Assembly (NCBI GenBank): GCA_002778195.1
Contig: PCDI01000003.1
Location: forward strand, 2,687,913-2,751,912
DNA: 64,000 bases
From: Raffaelea ambrosiae
Lineage: Eukaryota; Ascomycota; Sordariomycetes; Ophiostomatales; Ophiostomataceae
Reading direction: 5' to 3'
Below, piece by piece: positions 45,335 to 57,909 of the stretch (its first letter is position 1; the number at the start of each line of letters is the position of its first letter). Below the pieces are notes generated by a model that saw only the letters and a list, made by a program, of their open reading frames with translations, had not been told where the DNA came from and ran no database searches. Position numbers and translations under genes: made by a program.

Positions 45335-46962
45335 ATGGCAGAAACAAGCTACGACGGCTGGGTGCCGTTCACAAACGAGACCGCAAACTTTTCCGACTGC
45401 AATGCGGCAGCGAGCTGGCTTGCTGCCTATTTCTACAACAACGTGGGAAGTACTGTCGACTTCCCGCTCATCAGCACATACAACTACACCGTCAGCCTGG
45501 TCCCCTCGGGCAGTGAAGTGCCAACGCTCGGCCAGTTCGCCGCATGGTTTATGGATCTTGGTGATGATTCTTCGCTTTTTGACGCCATGATCTACTACCC
45601 CTACTCGGAATGTGCCAAGGACTTCTGTCGGTCTCTGACCTGGACTGGCGATGCAGATCTGGCTGGCATTGGTGTATGTTTCTCTCCGTCCCCTCCTCGT
45701 CCCCGTGCATCCCTACTTCGGCCAACCTCCCTGGCTAACAACCTTTCCGCAGGTCATGATCGTCTACTACCTTGCTGCCGCTCTCGTCAGCGTGTACTTT
45801 GTCCTTTTGTCCATCGACCAGTGGCACCCCTTTCGACGGCTGGAAGGCTACCATCGCCACTGGACCTGGTTCGTCGGCGCCTTCAGCGAGTCGCTACCTA
45901 CATTTGTGGACACATGCCTCATATTCTGCATCTCGATGAACGCCTCCGCTGTTTACCGCCACGGCTCCGCACGCATGCACCCGGACAAGACGCACTCTCT
46001 CTACCAGCTGACGAATTCCACGTACATTGGCATCTTTACCGTCTTCCCCCCCTTGCTGCTGCAGCTGGTGACGCACCACCGTCGTCGCATGCGGATTCGG
46101 GCCACCTTGTGGCTCACCATTATCGGCCTCGTGGCGGCCAACCTCGGGCTGTACTTTAGCCTGACCACCAGCGCAGGCCGTCTTTCCACTCTCCTCGTCC
46201 GGAGCGCTGCGATGGCGGATATGGCCTGGGAGATCGACTGCGAACCCTTCGGTGTCCGGGACGCCCTGGACGACGCGCTGTACGCGGCGGCCGCGCTTCT
46301 GGGCATCAATTTCATCCTCTGGGCCTACCACACCTTCCAACCCGTGTGGACGCGCGACCGCATTCGCGGCGCTGTCCTCGGTCACACCAAAATTGGCAAC
46401 AAGGTGAACAAGATGACCGAGCACGGCCGCACGTGGTGGGAGAATGTCCAGCGGGTGGGCAAGATCATCGATGGCCTTCTGTGCGGCCTCCTCATGTGGA
46501 CCTTGCTGGCTCTGTACACAACCTACCGCAAGGCTGTCACAGAAGCCATGGGCAACGATAACGTCAACCTCCAATGGAGCTTCAGCCAGGTTCTGTCCCT
46601 CGCAACTTGGGTGCCCGTGGTCATTGATCTGATCTGCATCTATCTCTGTGCGTGTTTCTCGATCTTTGCGGAAAGATATTCTGCCCGCGTGTTCCGTTTA
46701 CGATACCGTTCCTCTCTTTTCCGTCCAGACTTCCATTGCTAACAAATCAGACGGCGCCAAGGATGCACTGGAGGCCAAGGTCTCCGAAACCTACAGAGTT
46801 ATCGAAAACGAAGAAAAGAACGCGGCCATAATGTACCCGGCTGAAAAGATGTACCAGTCGACAGCTCTGGACCCGTATCAAGTTGTCGACCCGCAGACGG
46901 CATATCGCAAGCCAGAGCCCTATGACGCCGATGCCGCTTCCCGTAGTTTGTTAAGAGAATGA
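45335..46962 (+). CDS. Multi-pass membrane protein of unknown function, three exons
   Basis: Join 45335-45673, 45753-46647, 46751-46962, giving 481 residues. The 79- and 103-nt introns both have GCTAAC branch sites and keep phase. The first 113 residues are extracellular-like: aromatic, with potential N-glycosylation sites (NETANFS, NYTVS) and cysteines. About six or seven hydrophobic helices follow (VYYLAAALVSVYFVLLS, YIGIFTVFPPLLLQLV, ATLWLTIIGLVAANLGLYF, LLGINFILWAYHTF, LLCGLLMWTLLALY, VPVVIDLICIYL). A hydrophilic tail of about 80 residues closes the protein. The extracellular N-terminus, helices and cytosolic tail resemble fungal GPCR-like or uncharacterised integral membrane proteins, but no signature motif is seen. 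Reading past the second intron's first candidate acceptor hits a stop, so the later AG is chosen. Confidence 0.78.
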
Positions 46963-47142
46963 AGAGATGTGCTGGTCAACAGTTGGGTGACGGCAACGTT
47001 TTGGCGACTTCAAAGCTCATAGTCCACTTTCATTTGGGTTTTATGTATATCCCGACATCTTGGCAAGTGATTACTACATGGAAGTCCTACCTCGGACCAA
47101 TTTGAATTCAAACTTGTCGCATAAAATGTGTTCATTTCTCCA

Positions 47143-47919
47143 TCATTCACCAACACTGGCCAAAGCGGCACGTCCAATCCGTTCCATTTCATCATTTTCC
47201 AGTGTGTCCTTCTCAAGTCCGACAATGGTCCGATCTAGCATGGAAGCTGCAACCTCCTTGATGTCAATGGTGGGTACGCCAGGAGGAAGGACTCTTACAT
47301 TTCCGGGTGCCAGGATAATGCCAGGCTTCACGACTTGTGCCTTACGTCTTAATGCCCCGCCGCAAGCTGGAGAACTAAGCTTTCCGTTTTTCCTTTCCCA
47401 GTCAGCAGATAATGGTTAGTAGCGGTGTCAGGGGACATTTTTTCATGGCATACCCGCATAAGAGAGTACTCGGGAAGCGCTCGTGGTGTCTTGGTTCGAT
47501 CCCGCTCGGTCATGGCCCCGCTCATGTAAACGAACCGAAATGGGGTGTCTGTGCCGGCTTCGGGCAACGCTTTCAGACCAGCCAGTGTGCAGTCCTGGCA
47601 CACGTATTTGGTCGTGGCGAAGTCTAATTTGGCCACTGCACTAGGGACGATGGCAACGGTTCTGCAGCATATTGTCAGAGCCAACCAAAAGATAGACTTG
47701 CAGCGAAGTTGCGGCGCCCCAAATGCAGGCACCAGCGCTCGAGAGTTCCTTCTTGACTTCGTTTGGGTAGATGTCATAGTCTTGGAGCACAACATTTTTA
47801 AATTTGTCCACATTGGTGGCGCCAGGCGGAGGCAACACTTCCTTGCGGACCAGGGCGATGACTGATGTGATCTCTGCTCTCTTCAGGCTCTGTCGAATCA
47901 CTTCAGTAATACGCTTCAT
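47143..47919 (-). pseudogene. NAD(P)-binding Rossmann (NDP-sugar-epimerase-like) protein, decayed
   Basis: From memory this is a family of fungal atypical SDRs of about 250-300 residues that begin with an MK-IVTGATGFVGTEV-type loop. Here the start (ATG 47919) reads MKRITEVIRQSLKRAEITSV: the GxxGxxG loop is missing. Later blocks are intact: GACIW, TVAIVPSAVAKLDFATTKYV, FRFVYMSGAMTERDRTK, LPEYSLMR, KTESLVLQLAAGH, VVKPGIILAPGN and VPTIDIKEVAASMLDR. They lie in different frames. The intron-like block after GACIW (about 47723-47660, ending GCTGCAG) has no GT donor. The next intron (GTATGC...GGGAAAG) leaves the frame one base out. A TAA follows AAGH, with the homology resuming one base shifted. About 20 expected residues after APGN are absent. 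Taken together the lesions indicate a pseudogene. Confidence 0.72.
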
Positions 47920-49184
47920 GGTACATTCTGTAGTGGGTCTTTTCACTGGTTTTGTTCTCGTGGAATATTTGGCTGTTTGTTGTTTGTTCCGGTAGAAGAG
48001 AATCAGACGGTGAGAGACTAGAGTGCTCCATCGATGCCAATGCCAGGCTGGAGTCAAGCGGACCGTATTGCCTCGACTCAGGTCCGGCGTATGGCAGACA
48101 TGGCAGGCGTGGGATGCAATGCTGAAGCTGAAGGGTTGTGCATGCCAGCATAAGATTGGCGAATGCAGGAAGCGCATAACACCACCAAAAGGCACAAGAG
48201 GAAAAATACATCAGTCGGGGCTCGTCCAACAGAAAAACAGGATGACATACGTGTGCACAAATGGTCCAAGCGGTGGGAAAAGAAAAAAAATTAGAGAAAG
48301 AAAAGACAGTCGATTATAGTCAAAGTTTGGTCGCAACAAGCCAGAAGACTTCATATGAGCATTTTTCGCACTTGGTTCCTCTCGGGCTTCATGTATGTTA
48401 TGAGCCATGTGGCACCAAAGGCGATCGAATGCTCGGAACTTCCGGGAGTAGTGTCTAGTTATGATCTGGTGAACAATGAGACACGCGTGTATACGATCTT
48501 GTCGATGGAAAAAAAAAATGCCAACACTAGAGCAAATTTGTTAAACCATGTTTGGATACTAGATGGAATAGGACGGCCGAGATGGGGACTTGACGTGACA
48601 CGCCAAGCACGATTGTTGCCGCTGAGGTTCCCGTGAATTGAACCCTTCTCAAGACCCTCTGCATCCCGAAACTACACGAGTCAACGGCTGCCTAGCCAGG
48701 CAGCTGAAAGAACGAACTCATGAGCTTGAAGTTTGCCAGCATGCAGCATTCAGGAGTGATACGCAGCGGGGATCGAGAGTACACATAAACGCCATTGTCC
48801 TTTCCGAGTCCAGTCTACGTTCTGGTCCGCGCGGTGCTTACGGTCTTCGACCCGGGGTTATCTTGTTCCGCGTATTCGAGTACGGGCTTACGTTTCCTGA
48901 CTGGCCGCTAGAAAGCGACTCCATGCCGCTGTTATTGCCATGTCGCCATGTCGTCAGTCCAATCGACAGGCGATCTGTCATCGCCAAATCTCCAAACTAA
49001 AGGCCACGTCGACAAAAATGAGTGGCAGGCATAAGCAAACCAAGCACCGGGCGAATTTCACCCCATCGGGATATTTATATTGACCAGATGGTTCCTTTTC
49101 TGCTCGAACTCAAGTGAACAGGCAGACGGCAGACGGCAAACACCAAACAAGCAAACGCACACGAGACCACCCCCCCCTTATAGA
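47920..49184. other. Intergenic, no gene seen
   Basis: 1.27 kb. ATATTTATATT near 49069-49079 is a TATA-like element about 105 nt before the GNAT start. Short minus frames upstream of the pseudogene have no support. Confidence 0.5.
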
Positions 49185-49993
49185 ATGTCTATACATTATA
49201 AGATCCTGCCCGTCGCCATTGACGATGCCGACGACATCACTGTCGTCAACGTGAGCTCTTTCTGGCAGGACCAGTTCTGGCGCCTGTCCATACCTGCCGT
49301 CGAGACCCTGGAACGCAGAATCGCCCTGACCAAGAAGCGCCAGCCGCGCAATCTCGTGTCCGGCCACGCGGTGAAGCGCTTCCAAAAGGCGGTCCATCCA
49401 GAGACGGGCGCGCTCGTCGGGTTCATCCGCTGGGAGCTGCCCGAGGGCCACACGGCCGACGCGAAGGGTGATTTGGTCTGGCCAGACGCACTGGGCCCGG
49501 TTGTCAGTGCCGACAAGGAAAAGGAGTACGAAGCCCTGGCCCAGACGGTGACGTGGACGAGCCGCCAGGAGCTGGATGTGGTGGACGAGGAAGTGCATGC
49601 AGCGCGGGACCGGCTGCTGCCAAAGAAGCCATACGTCAGTGAGTGTGCCAGCTCTGTCCAGGGTTCCGTGGCCCGACGCCCTGTGTCCAGAGATGCTAAT
49701 CGCCTTCAGAACTGGACTACCTGGCCGTCCACCCAGACTACCAGCGACAGGGCATAGCCACGGCACTGGTCGCTGCCGGTCTCGAGGAAATCGACAAGCT
49801 TGGCCTGCCGGTTTTTCTGTATGCATGCACGGCCGGCCGCAACGTGTACACGCGTCTGGGGTTCCGCGAGCTGCACAGCGCCATCCGCGACATGGCCGAA
49901 TTTGGCGGTGATGGGCGCTGGGGTCTGTATCTGATGGTGCGGGAACTGGAGGATGCAGCGGCTTCAAAGCGAGCTCTTCCGAGCCAGCAGTGA
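49185..49993 (+). CDS. GNAT-family N-acetyltransferase, two exons
   Basis: Join 49185-49638 and 49710-49993, giving 245 residues. The 71-nt intron has donor GTGAGT, branch GCTAAT and acceptor TTCAG. The acetyl-CoA binding motif A is split by the intron and reads LDYLAVHPDYQRQGIATALV (about 153-172), with the Q-x-x-G-x-A pyrophosphate loop QRQGIA. Motif B follows (LPVFLYACTAGRNVYTRLGF). The N-terminal half (SSFWQDQFWRLSIP, GALVGFIRWELPEG) is typical of fungal GNATs that acetylate small molecules or unknown substrates. Soluble, single domain. The ATG at 49185 follows a run of C in the leader. Confidence 0.9.
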
Positions 49994-52900
49994 CAAAGAG
50001 TCTGTGTCGTGGGGCCCATGCCGTGCCAATGGACGTACATTGGAGTGCCCAGTGTACATATGACTTAAACTTTGGCAGGTAGCGGTTGTATTCTGTCTCT
50101 TTCGGGGTTTCTGTGTTCTTGTCACTTTCTCCCATTACATTTGGTCATCAAGCCACGCATCTTGAACTTTGGACACTGCAAATGACAAACTACAAACAAG
50201 GTGCAATGATATTCCCACTGAATATCTGCACAAAACAAATGGTCACGCAGGTCCTCCGCCAGAGAACGAACAAATGTGCCTGAAGAACCCACGAGGGAAC
50301 CACCAGAGGAATCACTAGAAGAGACGTAAAAGTAACCCAGCAATCAGCCACAGAGTTGCACGCTCACCCACTTGTCTAACCGCGGCTGGAATCATTCCCG
50401 GGGCCACGCAGTGACTTGGCTGCACGGACGCCAAGAAACAAATGCGGAAATACATCCGGGGGCGCGAAAGTCGTCAATCCGCTCAAGATCGGCCACTGTC
50501 GTCCCCACCACAGAAAGACTTATACGACCCCGAGAATCGCCGGCAAGCTTCCAGTTTCCCTAGCGGCCAGAACTACAGGAGAGCTTAGGCGATACGAGCC
50601 ATATTGTTTTCTTCACTCTGTATCCCTGTGCTATTCCCTCAACAGGGTTGCAAGAGACAATACCAGAGCCTTGCTTTCAATGGGCGGCCGCTTTGGCGAA
50701 GGAGGCAAGCGACGCGCCTGTGGCTGTGTGGTCGTCCCGGACGAACCGCTTCGATTTGAGACGGACGGCGAATGAAATTGCTTTGTGCGCCGTAGCGTCA
50801 ACCATCGCGGTGGCCGCAGCAAGAGACAGTGACAAGGTTTTGTCCCAAGATCCTGCGATGGGGCCTGGGCGTGCCATTGATGCCATAGTTGCAGCGCGCA
50901 TGTCGCAAGACAACTCTCTTGACGTTGGCCAAATCTGGGAGCATCGCTTTTGTCTCGCAGAACGCGAGCGTTGAAGACTTTTCATCACGGTTCCCAGCGC
51001 AATGGCTAGGGCCGCTGCGGCTCGAGCATCTGCCGGTTTCATAGCTGAAGCACGCTATTTGGCGGCAAAGCGCCATTTCGAGGAAGCCCTACATAGGCCA
51101 ATACGAGACGACAGCGAATGTGACCCCATGGGCGAAAGGCGAAACGGGGAGATGGAAACAGGGCCGAATACTTTTCATAGCAAATACCGGGCATTTTCGT
51201 CGAGCGGTAGTCGAAGTGAGGCACATGCTATTGTGAATTCGCCACTGCTTGACGATCGAGCGGCAGCTACTACGCTCTGTTCCTCTCGGGGAAGGAAATC
51301 AGTGTTCTCGCAGTGCTGCCCTTGCCGTCTCTCTATCGCCAACAGAGAGGACTAGGGTCCGCTGTTTCACCAACTCTGTTTTACTCGAACGGCACGAAGA
51401 TGATCTGCCTGCTTCGCCACAGTCATCTTTGCCAGTTCAATGGACATCGTGTCCGTGAGGGGGCATCCCCTGCCAAGCCTCTCTCTGCAGAACCGTTTTC
51501 AGCGCTGTTCTTGTGATCGGGAGTGGTGTCTTGGTCTCCGGGAGGCTGTGCTGTGTATCGTAACGACAGGCACGACTCGTGCTCTTGTCTTCTCGCTTCC
51601 CAAACTTGCCCACTTCCATCGTACGAGTATCTCTGGCTGTTAGAGCGACAAGGCCTCCGGCATCGGCAGAAGATTTGATCGGAAGACGGAACACGACAAA
51701 ACTATCATCGACGACGGCTACAATGGTGGTCTTTTTTTCTTGGAAATTGCTTGCCCATTGCTACAAGTTAGGCAATGTCTTCGAGTTGACTTAGTAAAAC
51801 ATGTTGTGAAATGCATACAGGGTATTATTATGCTGCGGTAAATATTACCTCACCATAGCAACTGCAGAAAATACTTTTATAAAACTGTGCCTGCCTCATT
51901 CTAGTTGTTTGTGCATTTTTGTTCAGCTTGCCTTGGGGGAGATCTACAGATATGTTGTGGGTTTGTTCCAACAACATTTCCATTTTGGGAAACAAGAACC
52001 AGTTCATAGTCATATCCCAACAAAGCCACCGCTTTGACGGCGCTTCCTGTTCATGACTGCTTGCAAGCTTTGTGATGTCCTTGTCCCGTGTTATGCTTTC
52101 ATCAGGTCGCCTAGCTGGCGCAAAGGAACGTCGGGATCCACGACTGCTACGCACGTAATTCATATTTCTTCGTAGTCCGTACGAGTCTGTTGCACCAACC
52201 GGAACCGCCAACCAAACAATTGAGGAACCAGGTCGATCTAGACAAACGGGGAATTTCTCGTGCCTGAAGAAATACCCGGATGTGTTTAATTCCACCCACG
52301 GCAGTTACATGGACATGGATAACGCATTTGATAATTTCCCTATGCCAAGAGCCTGCATCGCACAGCATGCGAGTACATCGAAACCGCGCGAGTCATCACC
52401 AAGGCAGCATGTACTCTGGTGAGCATTGAAGACAACGAGGTGCAGGCATGGAACAAGGCACAGAACCAGGCCGCGAAAGAGATGTCAACGGTCCTGGAGA
52501 GGGCAACAGGGGAGTGTCTTGAGGAAGCAGACCGCGGAGATCCCATTCCCACTTGGTGCTTGCAGCCGTGGTATACATGGCCTGTGAACACGTTGTGTCC
52601 GCCTTACAGAACGTTGCGAAATCCCTAAACCCTCCCCCTTTTCCTTTGCAGCACATGATACCGTCAGATTGCATCCGGGCCGCAGTGGATGGCACGACGT
52701 CGCTGTATTCAGGATTGCATACGGCCATGCTTACGGCCATGGTCGCTGCCAAGTATACAGTCGACATGTGCAAGCTCATTTTAGGAAAGAGCCTCTGCAC
52801 GGAGTTCGGGGTCGGCCTATCAGAGATCACGGTCAGAACAAGCACAACCGCCTTCGATTCACCAGCTCTGCCATAGCACACGCGCTGGATTCCGGGAACA

Positions 52901-53923
52901 CGCAAGGTATATCCGTGGCCGAAGAAGAGAATTTTGGCTTTCCCTGTGGTTGTGTCAAAATCCAGTATCAGATCAGCTAGGGTTCTGACTGAAACAGATC
53001 CACCGCAAGGGCCAGATGGGAAGATATCAACAGCCGGGTTAGGTAATGCGCGTCGACAGCGGTCGGGCCGGACGCTCAACTCGCAGACAATTGTGTCTGC
53101 TCGGGCACAATGACAATGATTGCGCGCATGCTAGCAGAAGCGACGTGTGCGGCATTTGAGGAGTATAGCCTGTGAATCGTGACGCCAAAGGCACCGTTGT
53201 CTACAGTTCTCGTTTGCACAGAATTAGAGAGTACCGACAGTCTTACAGTCGCGGTGTACACCACATGCATCGGCCCAGAGAATCTCCATTGCACAGCAGG
53301 CCTACAATGCGGTCTCCCTAATGGGAAAGCGGAAACGATGGCGCATTCCACACACGAGGCGTTGTCTGTTTCTCTTTTCATACGTCTTGGCACCCCACTC
53401 TGGACCGCATCCCTGACCATGTGAAACGCCAAAGCACAGAGCAGCGGAGAGCCGGCACGGGTTGCATAGACCGATCCAGAGGGAGAACTAAGAGGGAAAG
53501 CCAAGATGTGCAAAGATCGCTGCCAAGGTTGCTTCAATACCAATATTGCTGCGCCCGCATCGCTTGCTCTTTTGGGAGATCCTGCGCGGGGATGTGGCAG
53601 CTGCGGGCGATCGTCGGCTACACCTCCCTGTTGCTTTTGTATTATCTCCATTTGTTTGTTTTAGCGAGAATGATCACATCCCCGGGCACATCAGCGGGGG
53701 AATGGGGGGTTAACTGAGAAGATGTCAGATGCGATGGCTGGCTGCTTGCTTAGCCTTGCTGACGTTAGGCATATTCTCAGACGCATCTCTGGTAGAGAGA
53801 TTGATGCGACGTGGAGGCTGCAAAAGCAGACCACTTCTCCTGGACGTGAGACCAAGCCAGGCAAGAGGAGAGGAGGCACGAAAAAACGCTGCCCATAGAA
53901 GGGGAAGTGAACGAGAGCGAGAA

Positions 53924-53940
53924 CCCCCCCCCCCCCCCCC
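53924..53940. repeat. C17 homopolymer
   Basis: Seventeen consecutive C in the gene-poor region. Confidence 0.9.
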
Positions 53941-54784
53941 AATGGCCCCGAGAATGCAGTTATTGGGCGAGCTTTGTCACCGATGAAACTGGGGGGTCTG
54001 ACAAGTGGAGCACCGGTATCGCGAGACCAATATGAGCAGCCTCAGCCTCTCCGTCGGGTTGCCTGGATTGCTCGCGCGCCATTGCTTCTACCGTTGTAGG
54101 CTGTAGCAACATGATTGCAGCGACAGACCCGGTTGGTTTCACTCCGAGAGCTAGTGTGATCGCGGGCTTGTCGTCGACAAGCTTTCTCGAATGGATCGCC
54201 GAGATCAGAAACAGGGATTCCGCCTTCACACTGCGCCATATTCGCCCCCCCAGACAGTCTCCGCAGTTGGCCCCCAAAGCTGATTGGCTCCCAAGAGCCT
54301 CTCGTCTCAGTTGGTTGCACCCATACCAGAAGCTCGGGCCGTGTAAAGACACCGGCGTAGTTGTCCCGGTGGGCGTGACGGAGGGTGGGACCTCAATGGG
54401 CCGTATTGCCAAACACCACAGCCTCCGCCTCGCTTCATATTGCATCGCCAGACCGGAGAAGGGGGGTTGTATTCGGACGTCTCAAGAGAGTTGGGCACCC
54501 TCAGTCACTGCCGTTTTCTCTGTTCATTTGTCACTGCAGGCGAAGCATTGCTCTCGTATCATTCTCCTGTCTTTGCTGTTTCCCCCCCTGATGCCAGCGG
54601 GAATAACTGCAAGTACGCAGTAAGCCCGGGGCTGTTTCAACGGAGTGGTTTGGGATTTGCGCGGGTAAACGGCATGCACCAAGTGAAGCAAAGCTTTCTG
54701 GCTCCCACTTGGGTGTTTAGTGTTTACGGGGTTGAGGAGAGTGAAAGAGTTGAGACAAGAAGACATTGCCCTCTGTGGAAAAAG

Positions 54785-54791
54785 TATATAA
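54785..54791 (+). promoter_or_regulatory. TATA box of the Egh16-like gene
   Basis: TATATAA lies 222-228 nt upstream of ATG 55013. It is followed by a long C/T-rich leader (about 54815-55000), a common layout for highly expressed fungal genes. Confidence 0.6.
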
Positions 54792-55012
54792 CTCGGGCTT
54801 TCGCCCGTGAAGTTGCTTCTTTTTATTTCCAGTCCATCAGCATCTTCATCTTCAGTCCACTCTTCCATTTCCACAGCCTCTCTGTCTTATTTTTCCTTTC
54901 GCTATTTCAGCCGGTTGATTCGAGCTGCTTCTCTTCGTCTTCTTGTCCTTCCTGTCCAATTTCTCTGTTCTTGTATTATTCATATTCATCTTTCCCCCTC
55001 ACAACCGCAAAC

Positions 55013-55853
55013 ATGCTGTCCAAGATCTTCCTCATCGCCCTTGCGTCCTCGCCGCTGGTTTCGGCTCACGGCAAGGTGGCTGCCATTGTCGGCGATGCCG
55101 GTGGCAACACGACTGCACTTGGTATCCAGGGTGGTGTAGTGCCCGGAACTGGTTCCAACTCCAAGGTACGACACAATGTGTCTACGATGTGTCGTCGGCA
55201 TGTGAGACGCAATTTGCTAACCCGCAAGTAGACTGAGGTGGATACCACCGTCTTCAGCTCGACCAAGATCCAGACGAACGGCCTCGGCCGTACCACTGGC
55301 TCGGGCAAGAACACGGTGGACATGCTGGCACAGGCCAATGTACTGTCGGGCAGCACGCTGCCACAGGTGTCCGCGACCAACGGGTCGCTGTCGGGCACAT
55401 TCCACATTGTGACGACCGACGGTGCGGGTCCGGTCAAGGCCGTGGTTGACTCGTCGGCCACGGGTACCTTCAAGAACGGCACGCTCGTGGACGTGACGAC
55501 GCAGGTGCCAGGCACCAACGGCAACATCAAGGCCACGCGGGACACCATCTTCGCCCGGGCTCTTCGCAAGGCCGGCATCTTGAAGCGGGCTGCCAACGTG
55601 AACCAGGACTATGTGAGCAAAGATCCAGCCAAGAGAGAAAGAGACAGAAAGAGACAGAACAAAAAAGCTAACAAGGTAGCCCGTTGCCGTTTCGATCCCG
55701 GCGAACACCACCTGCACGGGCACCATCAATGGTGTTTCGAACGTGTGCCTGATCAAGATCGCCAACTCCAACGCCGCTGGGCCATTTGGCGGTGTTGTTG
55801 CTTTCCAGATGGCTAGCGCATCGACCAAGAAAGCCCGGGACTTCTCGGCTTAG
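55013..55853 (+). CDS. Egh16-like (GAS1/MAS3-type) secreted protein, three exons
   Basis: Join 55013-55165, 55232-55612, 55680-55853, giving 235 residues. The 66- and 67-nt introns both have GCTAAC branch sites. The signal peptide MLSKIFLIALASSPLVSA precedes the mature start HGKVAAIVGDAGGNTTALG. The body is Gly/Thr/Ser-rich with TEVDTTVFSSTKIQTNGLG and VVDSSATGTFKNGTLVDV. The last exon has two Cys (NTTCTGTINGVSNVC) that could form a disulfide. This pattern belongs to the Egh16/GAS family, secreted proteins first seen in infection structures of plant-pathogenic fungi but also present in insect pathogens and saprobes. The molecular activity is unknown. The strong TATA box and C/T-rich leader suggest high, probably stage-dependent expression. 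Confidence 0.9.
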
Positions 55854-57204
55854 AGAACGGGGGATAAAACAGGGAAGGGGTGGGAGATGGACTGACAGAT
55901 GCTTGTTGTGTGGGGATGTGTTGATCACGTCTGGAGCCTCCGGTGCCGTGCTTGTACTTCTACGTTTGCTTGTTTGCTTGTTTGCTTTGCGCTTTGTTTC
56001 TTATTGGTTCGCGTCCTCTCTGGCTGGAGAATCACGGACGCGAACTGTAGTGTTGCTCAGTATGTGCGAATAAGGCTGCGCCTGTATCCATTCGAGAGTG
56101 TGACAGTGTCGAGAGGTGAAGTTCATGACAGGCTAGGCCCCCTTTTCTTTCTTCATTCCCGACATGCTTCGTCATCGCCGATAGCTAGATTTAAGAATCA
56201 TAAGACAGACAAATTCGAAACAGCACCATCACATCCCCACAGACTCACTCGCTCGTTATTTCTTCACAAGACATTGCAGCAAATACTCCAAACCACAGAT
56301 GTACGTGCTGGGGCTTAGCCCGCAGCACGGACAGTCTCGTATTTCTTGCATTTGCCAGCCGCCAGCCGTCTGTTTGTAGGTCCGCATTCACCGCATATTA
56401 CACGCTTGAATTGCCGTCTCAGTGGGAGACCTTGTTAACAGATGCAGGACGTCTGTGTCTCTTGGAAATGGACACATGATAATTGACAGAATACGATCTA
56501 CCGCGGATTATGATAGTACCGGTGACGACTAGATGATCGACATGGCACATTGGACGAACATCTTCATCGTGCAGCTGAATGCGCGACGTTCTTGGTCTCC
56601 GAATGCTGAATAGGCTGGAATGCCTTGCCTACGCAACTTGCAACACTGTATCGACTTGTTGCTTGGTTTTTCTTCTGGTCTACATTGCTCTGTCTACATC
56701 CTCATCTCCTGGTTCTCTTTAACTCACTTGGGCGCCCAACAATCTTCTATGAAAAGCCTGAGATCTACATTGCCAATGTACATTTGTTTCCCTCAATGAC
56801 ACAGCAGGGAAAAGGTGTGCAGCTTCTGAGTCGCACGCGAGAACATGTTGCTGGCATCCGCGCAATCGACACAGCTTCCACATTCGGCAGGCACATGCAT
56901 CGAGTGTTGCTTCCATTTACGGAACATGGTTGACGATACTTCTTGGTGGAAATTTGGCAGTACTTAAGTGACGGAAGGGACTGCCGGTCTGGTCTCACGA
57001 AATTCATCACACAAACATACACACTGACATGCTGACTTGAAACAGGACCAAGTACAATGACTATCCCAGGCTCCCCTCAACCTCCGTTCTTTTCCCTTCT
57101 TCGCCCGATATCGCCCCCCGCTCGCCCCGGGGCTCCTTTGGAGCCTCCATGAGACAGGCGCACACGTCCGTAAGTAGAACGGGGACGAGTGGGTTTTATT
57201 CGTA

Positions 57205-57480
57205 TCTTTTTTTTCTTCTTTCTTTCTTTTCTCCTTTTTTACTTTCTTTTACTACTTTTTTTCTTGCTTACTTTCTTTTGTTATTACAATCTTACTTTTT
57301 TACTTTCTTACCTCCTCACCTTCTTACTCTCTTACTTCTTCTCTTCTAATATCTATGACATTTTTACTTTTTCGCCCTTTTACTTTCTTACCTACATAAC
57401 GGATCTCAAAGTTTGTGTGTGTATAGTGTTTCGTCCCCTCGTCTTTTTTCTTTTATTTTTCCGTTTGTCCTCTTCTATTA
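57205..57480. repeat. Polypyrimidine low-complexity tract
   Basis: About 275 bases composed mostly of TTTC/CTTA/CTTT units on the plus strand. Confidence 0.85.
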
Positions 57481-57879
57481 TAGCAGCAGATTGGCCAGGC
57501 GGCATGCCCAGCCGCTGCATGCCTGCGACTGGGGATGGCTAAAATACCATGCGGGAGTCAACCCCAATTAACGGTCTGTTGATACTTTCGGGCTACGTGT
57601 AGTGCCGACACTTAGTCAACCAGTCGCATGAGACGCATAGGGCGTGACATTGTCTGTGGCCATGGGAGTGGAAAGGAACAAGGACCAAGCAGGACGTTCA
57701 GTCATCCTCAATGGCCAAAGGGAGCCAGAGCATTTACACAAGACTTGTCAACTGACACACCTCAAGCTCTGCGGGCGATGCGCATTCTTACAACTATTGG
57801 CCCGTGGCGGACCCGGGCTTTCCGTGATGAGAAGACGGCACGTATAATGGAGCTTGGCAGCCACTAGAGGGGACTAAGA

Positions 57880-57909
57880 GGCACGTTTTGGAGGAGCGGC
57901 ACGTTTTGG
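57880..57909. repeat. GGCACGTTTTGG direct repeat
   Basis: Two perfect 12-bp copies (57880-57891, 57898-57909) six bases apart, each containing CACGT. Confidence 0.8.

Larger units (their letters stand above)
49994..55012. other. Gene-poor stretch of 5 kb with coding-like fragments
   Basis: No complete gene is supported. At 52335-52627 (+) one frame reads like protein (YIETARVITKAACTLVSIED, AKEMSTVLERATGECLEEAD). At 52553-52876 (+) another contains SALQNVAKSL and AAKYTVDMCKLILGKSLC. Neither can be joined into a gene or named. A C17 run is at 53924-53940. The last 220 bases are the leader of the Egh16-like gene. Confidence 0.4.

Noticed and set aside
47480..47520. TTGGTTCGATCCCGCTCGG, resembling a tRNA T arm
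   Set aside because: No acceptor or anticodon stem can be drawn around it; it is the coding strand of the ERDRTK block of the pseudogene.
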